Assembly (NCBI GenBank): GCA_947396885.1
Contig: OX377201.1
Location: forward strand, 22,421,923-22,485,922
Direction of reading: 5' to 3'
Source of the DNA: Heligmosomoides polygyrus polygyrus
Lineage: Eukaryota > Nematoda > Chromadorea > Rhabditida > Heligmosomidae
DNA length: 64,000 bases
The position numbers and the translations under genes are program-made. Each line of letters opens with the position of its first letter. Position 1 is the stretch's first letter. The notes below the pieces were generated by a model. The model did not search any database. It worked only from the letters and a program-made list of their open reading frames with translations, and had not been told where the DNA came from. Positions 34,701 to 43,700 of the stretch are shown here, piece by piece.

Positions 34701-37700
34701 GGATGCATTATCTTTTTGGGGAAGAAGTTTGTGCCTAGGAAATCTTAATCATGGCAGAAGGTATTCTCCGAGCAATTTCTGGTAGTCTACTGTTCATACT
34801 ACACGAGACGAACTCCAAGAGAACAAGTCCGTATCCAGAAAACGCAGCCCAAACCATCAGACTTCTACCCCAAACTTGGGCCTGGAGAGTACTCGCTCTT
34901 CTTTCCTCAGACCTCTCGAGTAGTGTAAAAGATGTGAAATCTTGATGGGCCCGACGGGTACAGACCATACTGGAGAGATCTGAGGAAAGAGAAGCGAGTA
35001 TTCTCCGGGTCCAATTTGGCGATAGAAGTCTCATGGTTTGGGCTTCGTTTTCTGGATGCGGACTTACTTGGAGTTCGTCTTGTGTAGTATGAACAGTAAA
35101 GACTACAGAAAATGCTCGGAGAATACCTTTTGGCATATTTAAGGAGATTTCCTAGGTACAACCTTCAATTCAACTTCTGGAGTGGCCTAGTTGTTCTCCA
35201 AACCTCAATTTGATAGAGAACTTGTGGGGCACTCTTGTGCACAAAGTGTACAAAACCACTTACACTTCGGTTTCTGGTCTGAAAACGCCATACTTAATGC
35301 ATGGACCAATGTAGAGCAAACTGTTATTGATAACTTTATTAGTAGTATGCCAAATAAAATTTTCGATGTTGTTCACAACAAAGGTGATGTGACAAAGTAC
35401 TAGTCTTACTTTGCCTGTAGGTAGTTTTGTGATTAATCAGGTTTTTTTATGAAGTGAACCTATGTTTTGCACCGGTCTTCACTCGCTAAATTTAAACAAA
35501 AGTTCGTGGTATTCTGCATTGATAAGATAGCCTGCTTAGAATTCTTCTATAGAGGTTTTCGATGGCGAGGAATACGATGGCAACATCATTGAGCCTCGGT
35601 TCTTCAGGAAAATTCGGGGGTGAACCTAAAATTTTGCACCGGGGTGTATAGTAATAGGAAAGATGTGTTCCAAGGAAATGTTAGGTTTTCGTATAGCCTC
35701 GGCTGAAGTTGTCCGATGTGGCAAGTAAGCGTGTGTCAGACGGCACTGTCCGACATTGTCTCGAAGAGGTCAGTTGAGGTCTATGCGAAACAGAATGCTA
35801 CCGTTAGATATGGTTTTAGAATGTTTATGAGTATTGTGCTAAATAACCGCAATACACTTCGTTCCGGATTGCTTATGGTATGAACTTAATGCTTTGCAAG
35901 TGTGAGTGTATGATCTGCGGTAGCCTCGGCGCACAGTCCGGAGTACGCAAAAGCTCGTGGTCACGCGTCGCTGACGCTCACTGTTCTAAGGCTTATTGTA
36001 TCTCTCACGACGGGCTCGGCAAAAGAGCGAGCAACTGTCACTGATGCAGGCGAGAGTACGATATCTCCGGGACCACATCGCTGCAGTGGTGGACAGTGCA
36101 GTGGGTGTCTTGGGAACGGTTGTCGCGTTGTCGGTCCTGCGATGTGTCGCAGAGGGCTGTTATACCTACGAGCGGCGGAGGAGTATAGTCCCATGCGATG
36201 ATCACCGCCGCGCAGTGCACAGCGATCCAGCGACGTCGGAGATGGGGAGCGCTCGTCATGCATTGTTTTTGCACTGATTTCCACTGATTTCGGCTTTTTT
36301 CTGACTGTTCTCTGCTGATTTCAACATTCGTTTTGGTTCTCCTCTGATTTTGCGCAGCCATCTGAGCTCCTTCATTTTCGCATCGTGGTTTCTTAGAGCT
36401 TCTTTTCCGTAGTCTCGTTCATCCCGGCATTTCCTTTGTTTATGATTTCCCTGGCTCTCGCGGAAACCCACATTTCTGTGCCGAACAGGTCCCCGGAGAT
36501 AGTGGTGACATGTCCGGCACAGAAATGTGCTATTTGAGCCAAGTTTTTAAGCCGATGCTTTTGAGCTTACCCTCAATTGAGACATTTCTGTGCTCCAGTT
36601 GAGGGTTGCTTTACTTCTGCCTGGCAGTCTTCTCGTGACGTGTGGAGCACAGAAATGTGGGGGCTGCAAGCAAAATAGGAATCGAAACAAATGCCGGAAT
36701 GTGCACAAGGATGGAAAATTCCCACTAGCAAAACGTGACTTCGAAAAAAATACGCTTTGCGCCAAAAACCTACAATGGTAGACCGAAGAGGAGACAAAAC
36801 AACGTGAAGAAACAGCGAAGGGAAACATAGGAAATGGTCGAGAAAATGAGCACAATTCACTGAACTGGCTGAGTTGCAGTGAATACTGCAAAAGTATCCG
36901 TCTGCAGAGTTCCGTGAACTATGTTAGGCCCAGTGATGGCGGCGCCTCTCGACGCGCGTCGCCGGCGTCGTGCAATCTTTCGTCGTTGCGACGGACGGGA
37001 GTATACCATGGACCTAATTGAAATTGCACAGCGGAGCGTCAATTTTGAAGTGAGGCGTGGCCAATCGCGACGCTCTCCAAGTTGACGCGCTACGGCGGAA
37101 GTATGAAAGGCCTCTAAGGTATACTCCCGCGGGAGTAGGCCTTAGAGGCCTAACCAGGATACTATCTCAACGGTAGGTCGGAACGGCGAAAGTGTTGTAT
37201 ATGGGCAGAACCGCCTCACCCTGGGTAGTAACAAGCTGCAGGTATCTCGACCCCAATACAACTCTGCGCAGAGTTAGTGGGGACGGAAGTCGCGTGTTGG
37301 CGCCCTGTTGATTCACGTGCTCCACAGTTGACGGGCGCCCGCAGGATGAGGGCTCGTATCGCGAATCGGCGTAGTGCACAGGTGGCGTAGTACGGAAGAG
37401 CTCGGGCTCGTGAACGAGGGGTCGGGGGTTTGGATCCCGCAGACTACGCTTGTTTTGTACTTTTGCAAAATCCATGTTTATCATATAGGTAATCCACCTG
37501 GGGGTATTATAGTGTATTCTAGAGCATGTTTACATATGCTTCAAACTACGGATTGGCTAAAATGTTCACTTCTGTGTGTCACTTATTTTAAGCCTATTTT
37601 GTGGGAAGCTATAGTTATGTAACGATAGATATTTTGTGGCACTAGTTAAAAGTTCCGACAAGACTTCGGTCAAAAAATTTTTTATCGCTGAAACTTCTTT

Positions 37701-40700
37701 GTCTAGGAGGGGGGGGGGGGTTATTTGGGGTGCTGATCACAAATCTGACATCCGTTTTTCACAATTCGGTCGGAGGCCACCCATACCGTTAACAAGGGTG
37801 GTCCAGGCAGGGCCACCGATTTCGCTGAAACTTCGTCTAGAGCGGGGGGGGGGGGGTTATTTGGGGTGCTGATCCGAATCTGACATCCGTTTTTCACGAT
37901 TCTGTCTCTACTTGCCGTCACCGGCAGAAACTTTAAGAATGTAATCCTGTGCCTTTCTGTATCTACATTATCCAGCCGAATCGTGAAGAACGGATATCAG
38001 ATTCGTGATCAGCACCCCAAACAACCCCTAGACAAAGTTTCAGCGGATTTTTTTGTTGTTGACCGAAGTGTTATCGGTGGAGTCAGAACATTTAACTACT
38101 GCCACAAAATATCTATCGTTACATAACTACGGTCACACAAAATAGGCTTCAAACGAGTGACACACAGAAGTGAGCATTCTAGCTGATCTGTAGTTCGAAG
38201 CATATGTTATATGTAAACATGCTCTATAACACATTATAGTACCCCTAGGTGGATTACCTATATGATAAGCATGGATTTTGCAAAAGTGCAAAACAAACGC
38301 AGTCTCCGGGATCCAAACCCCCGGCCCCTCGTTCACGAGCGTGAATCGACAGGCGCCAACACGCGACTTCCGTCGCCCCTAACTCTACGCAAAGATGTAT
38401 TGGGGTCGAGATACCTGCAGCTTGTTACTACCCAGAGAGAAGCGGTTCTGCCCATATACAACATTTGCGCCGTTTCGACCTACCGTTGAGATAGTATCCT
38501 GGTAAGACATGCAGTTTGTGCCTGTTTAAATACATTGGACATTTGGGACGGATAGATCCTTAAACTCTGTCTCTACTCGCTACAATTATAGCTTTCTACC
38601 GTAAAACCCAACGGTTGCCAGGAGTTAATTTTAATAAGCGTGCTGTTTAAAGGGTTGGTATTGCATTTGTTCTCTACCATAATTCTATGGATTTTGTCTC
38701 GGTTGGGCTCCAACCGGCCGTAAATTGGAGAAGTGCTGTTTGTCAGTAATCGCTTAACTCCTTTAGGCTGGCGCTGCACATAACCACCAAGGAAAATACA
38801 ATACACGTGAGTTCCTTCACCACATTTTTTTTTTTGCATCTCTTTCCTTCACTGGGTGCATGCAACGAGTATTTCATTTTCTTTCTTGTTCCGCAATTTC
38901 GCGCCAGGGTTAGTTTCGTCCCAATATTTCGTGGTCAGGGCGGGCATATCACGTATAGTGATCGTGGAACTCGTAGACTACTAAGTCAATTGCCTACAGG
39001 GCGCGAGATAAATTTTGACTGCATTGGTCGATAGTGCATTACGGTTTTAATTGAAGTTTTCTGATTGAAGGTGCCTTCTGATCTACCGTTCGTAGCACAA
39101 CAATATATGTAGCTACAGCTACACAGACGCAGTTCTGACCGCGGTGGTTGCTCCTCATCCAAAACGATCCGCGCTCATTGAGTTTCGTCGTAAAGGACAA
39201 TACGAAGGAGATTGCAAACTTACTGAGTCTCGACCCTTGAGTACGCTGAAGTTCCGCGACCTCAATGCCGGCAACTGGATCTGATGTAGATCGTCCAATA
39301 ACTGCCGTCTGTCGAAAGTGACTAGTTGATAATGTGGAGATCGTTCAGAAGAACATCGAAGTGAATCCTAGAAAATGGCGAATAGACTACAAATGGCTGA
39401 TTAGGCCGCGCTCGTACAGTTTCAACAATGACATGCCTAGTCAAAGGCGAAAAAGGTAACAAGAGTCGAAAGTTGTCAGATGTCGCTTCATCGCCACTGG
39501 GAACCGTTAGTCTTAAACTTTCAGTGTAGAGAAAGCTCACAATCGTCAAATGATGGATTCATTGCGTCTGATCTTATAGCTACTAGTGCCAATGAGAGTT
39601 GTTTGTTACGGGGAAGTCACTAAGCCGAAGTCATCAGAAACAACGGAAAGGCACTACTAGTTTTGGAGATTCAGAAGTACAATTTAATCAGCAAACCTGT
39701 TTGAGGGAGGTTTTGAAAAAGCACATATTTTGGCTCAACTCGCACATCAGAAAAAAACCATACGTTCCCAGCACGACCTAGACCTCACAAAGCTAGTATT
39801 GTCAAGTAGTGCCAAAACAAAGTAGGTAGTACAACATTAAAGCAGAAATCCTGGTGGGAGCTCGCTGTTTTCCCCACGGGACCCCATTTTCGATGCATCA
39901 GTGAATAGCGTGGCAATAGCGTCTCGTCATCGCCCGACGTGTCGCCGAAGACTGTTACTCAGACAGAAATCGGTTAATAACGGTGCATGAAGGGGTTTAA
40001 CAGATTTACTGCTCGGTTTGAAACCCTGCCGTGTCTCAGACACTAAGGTGGTTAGTAACCAACCATAAAAGATTTGGGACCGAGCACGAAAGGCGGCCAC
40101 GCCTCCCCCCTACCCCCACCCCTCGCAGCACTTTTGGTATTGCGCAGTGCTCGGTTCCAAACCCTTTCATGGCCGGTTATTAACCGGCGCGGTGTCTGCG
40201 ACACGGCAGGATTTCCAACCGAGCAGTAAATCTGTTTCAAACCCTTTCGGTTACTAACCAACTTTTGTCTAAATATACCTCAGACTGCTGGCAGAGAAAT
40301 ATAGTTTCGCGCCTGTCGTTCGTCGCCGTGAACCTCGAGGAAGGATGATGTTATCTACGCCCACTATGAGCCTGTTAATACTTCGCGACAAGAGCGACTC
40401 GTCGCCCGTGCAAAATATGCATATCGATTGAAACCGAGCGCGCGCCGCCGAAAAATGTGCATACTCGAACGCCGTCGTCGCTCCAGTCGCTTCTGTCGCT
40501 CTAGTCACTCCAGTCGCCTGTTCATAATTCCGCAGGCTGCGCTCTCGTCGCTGCTGTCGTGAAGTATGGACAGGCCCTATGGTATAATGTTGCGCCAACT
40601 CTCCATATCTTCTGTTGTCGTCCAATGATTGCTTTATGCTTTTCATAGGTTTTAAAATTGGTCATGTGATGACGCTTTTTATTTTCGCTGAGCATACATA

Positions 40701-43700
40701 TTATCTGGGAACCTTCCTTACATTACAGTGGCTTTGAAGTGTTTAGCACAGCAATTTCGGTTTTGGGACAACTATGCTTTCGGCGCAAATAGGGTCCTGG
40801 GGGGATCACCTTATAAAAGGTGTCACCAACACCAAGAAAACGAGACAAGGCACACTGATAGTAAAGAAAACAAACAAATAATGCTGTAGCTGTGTTCTGT
40901 GCTCTCCTCCGCTGATGCGGAGGAGAGCACAGATTTAGGTAGGGGAAGGGACTCCAGGGTGTGGCTCAAGTGACGCATCCGTGTTAAAATTGCCTACATC
41001 CTGGAGTTCCCTCCCTTGTCCAATTAGGAATCACATAAGACGCGGATCTATAGTCGAAACGAAGAGATAAGACTGTATTTACATTCACTGTATGTAGCTA
41101 CCCGCCACGCCGGCCCGCCGCACCATGCTGTGGTGACCCCCCCCCCCCCCGCCCCGGACCCTATTTGCGCCATGCTTTCCATAGGAGTTTCATGAGCATA
41201 GGTAGAACAATCGGAGAAGGTGCCGGCTCTTGAATGCACCTCGAACCGAAGGATGGTTCGGCAGCATCCGCCCGGCCCAACAAGCCCTCCGTTTCTCAGG
41301 GGCTGAATTGCACCAGGCTTGTTCTCGGAAGAATAAAACACTGACTTCTCCGTGTCGCATAGGCCAAATACGCATTCAGATGACCTTCGCGATATCCCCT
41401 AGAAGTGTATTAGATGATGCATCCCAAAGGGGAATCAATTAGCGCACCCCTATAACCATTTACTCTTTCTCTACAATTTGGTTTTTGATTATTCCTTCTG
41501 TGTGGGTATTGCACTGGCTGATTTTCTCCTTTAGACCGTGTTAGTGCTCCTCAAATATTGTACTATCAATATTTAAGCAATAGATCAAATAGGAATTGCT
41601 CAGGAAGGCCAGTGTAATGGTGTTTCATTGCTAATGGTAAGGACAACAAATGGGAAGATTACCATACATCAATGCGAAGTATATGAATATGAAAAAGCGG
41701 AAAAGCGTGAAAAATAGCGAAAAAATGTGAATAAACATTGACGGCGCTGCAGCCATGACACGCAACGCGCGTCGCTGTGGTCGTGCAAATTCGTGTCGCA
41801 AAGGCAGACAGGAGTATAGCGTAGGCCTAGCTACCGCAGAATTTCAAGTCGGTAGTGGTACAGAAGGTGTGGTGAAGATTAACTATGGTGCTGAAGTGTT
41901 TTAGAGCAAAACTTAGCACAAACTAATGTACGATCATCAGAATAAGCCTTGTTTAAAACATTTACCGGGATTTAGATCGTGTGGGTGGTTCCATTTGTAG
42001 AAGTTTGTTTATGAATCTAAACAATTCCGCAATTTCTTCAAGGTTTTCAAAATGTGTTCGTTCAAAATGAGTATTCGCTTAGCATGACCTCCACTTATTA
42101 GTTTCAGAACGTGGTGGATTTACTCCTATGAGATCGCCAGGTCATTATAATGACGGATCGCTTCGATCACCTCGTATGAACGGAGATGATGATGAAGAGG
42201 AATTGTAAGTGTAATGAGGTAACAAAGGTTATTTCAGAACATGGATGAAAACGAAGAATTTCAGACCGGCGTATCGTCGCAGTCCAGGTCCCCTTAGTGG
42301 TAGTCGAACCCCAGCAAGGACTTCTGCAACGTACGGTCCATCCCCATGAATACTGTTAAAAGAAAGTCGTTTCATTGCACAACTTTTGTACTTTTCAGAG
42401 ATGTTCGGTGTGGAAACAGTTCTGCACCGCCACCGCCAGCCAACAATCGGCAGGGAACTGTTCCTTCACCTGGTGGGATTATACCCGGTGGACCTTTCAA
42501 CGCTAGCTTTGGAGTGCCTCCTCCTCCTCCTCCTCCATTCCTGGGTACTCCATTTCCACCAGGGTTTCCTCCACCAGGAATGCCTGTTCCGTGGTTCGGG
42601 ACAGGTCCAATGCCGAACCAATTTGGTAGGTCTTTAGCAGTCATAGCTCCGCATAAAATTGTGTATGTAATTGACGCTTAGGTGGTGCCTGATCGTATTA
42701 AAATTTAAGCTCCTGCAACTCCTGTCTCGCTTGGCGTGACAGCTACAATTTGCACAGTGGACAGCACTCATATACCTTTTGAATCGCTTAGGTCGCATTT
42801 CAAAGTCCTGTGTTGACTTGAAACACATCCTTTGTTTGTTACTGTTAGAGTACTCACCTGGGGCCAGGTTCATCAACCACTTAACACCTGGTAAAATACC
42901 GCCAAACCCCCTGAAATGACATTCATCAGCATCAGGTTTGGCGGTATTCGCTAGAGGGCCGTAAGCGGTTGATGAATCTGGTCCCTAGTAATATTTGAAG
43001 CGCAAATTAACCCGTAATTGATTAGGTGATGGGGAAAATGAGCCAGTTCTGGTACGGTCTCTGTAAATTCCTACAGAGACCGTACCAGAACTACCAAACT
43101 TGCCATTAGGAATATATTGAGGGCGCTGGGTAACAACTTCATGTCAGGATCAGTAATTAGTAGAAGCTAAATGCGACAATACAATGCAAACAGCGAGTTT
43201 ATACAGGGTGAACCAAAATACCGTGGACAAGATTTTTTTATCATCATAATTATTAAACAAACAACAATTCGAGAGAACGACGACTAAATTACAACAATAC
43301 AAACATTGGGGCACATCATGTTTAAGTGATTTCGAAGTGGCCTCCCTTGTAGCGGATGCAGAGGGCCAAACGTTTCGTGAATTTTTCGGCGATGAGCAGC
43401 AGGTCATCAGGAGACAACCACTCCCACTCCTAGCACAAGGATTCCTTCAGGGACTCGAGACTGCGGTGGCGTTTGACGCCGACCCTAGTCTCTAAGATGC
43501 CCACACAATGTAGTCCATCGGGTTCAAATCCGGAGAATACGGCGGCCATTCTGAAGGCTTGATGAAGTCAGAAAACTGGCCTTGCACCACGCCTGCGCAC
43601 TCTTCGCACTATGTGCGGTGCAGAGTCCTGTCGGAACGTCCATTGGGTATCACCAAAGTGCTGGTGGGCCCAAGGAAGAACTACGGATTCAAGAATGTTT

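Noticed and set aside
33009..36660. Repeated CACATTTCTGTGCC hairpins resembling CRISPR-like spacing
   Set aside because: Only a few copies, irregular spacing, no leader or cas genes, and eukaryotic context; they are internal parts of two related MITE-like elements.
37636..37872. Frames across the G-run modules at 37.7-37.9 kb
   Set aside because: They are repeats inside a foldback element and repeat the same nonsense in other copies.
39322..39549. 75-codon - frame with protein-like composition
   Set aside because: No convincing acceptor or start context and no known motif; could be a relic but cannot be supported.
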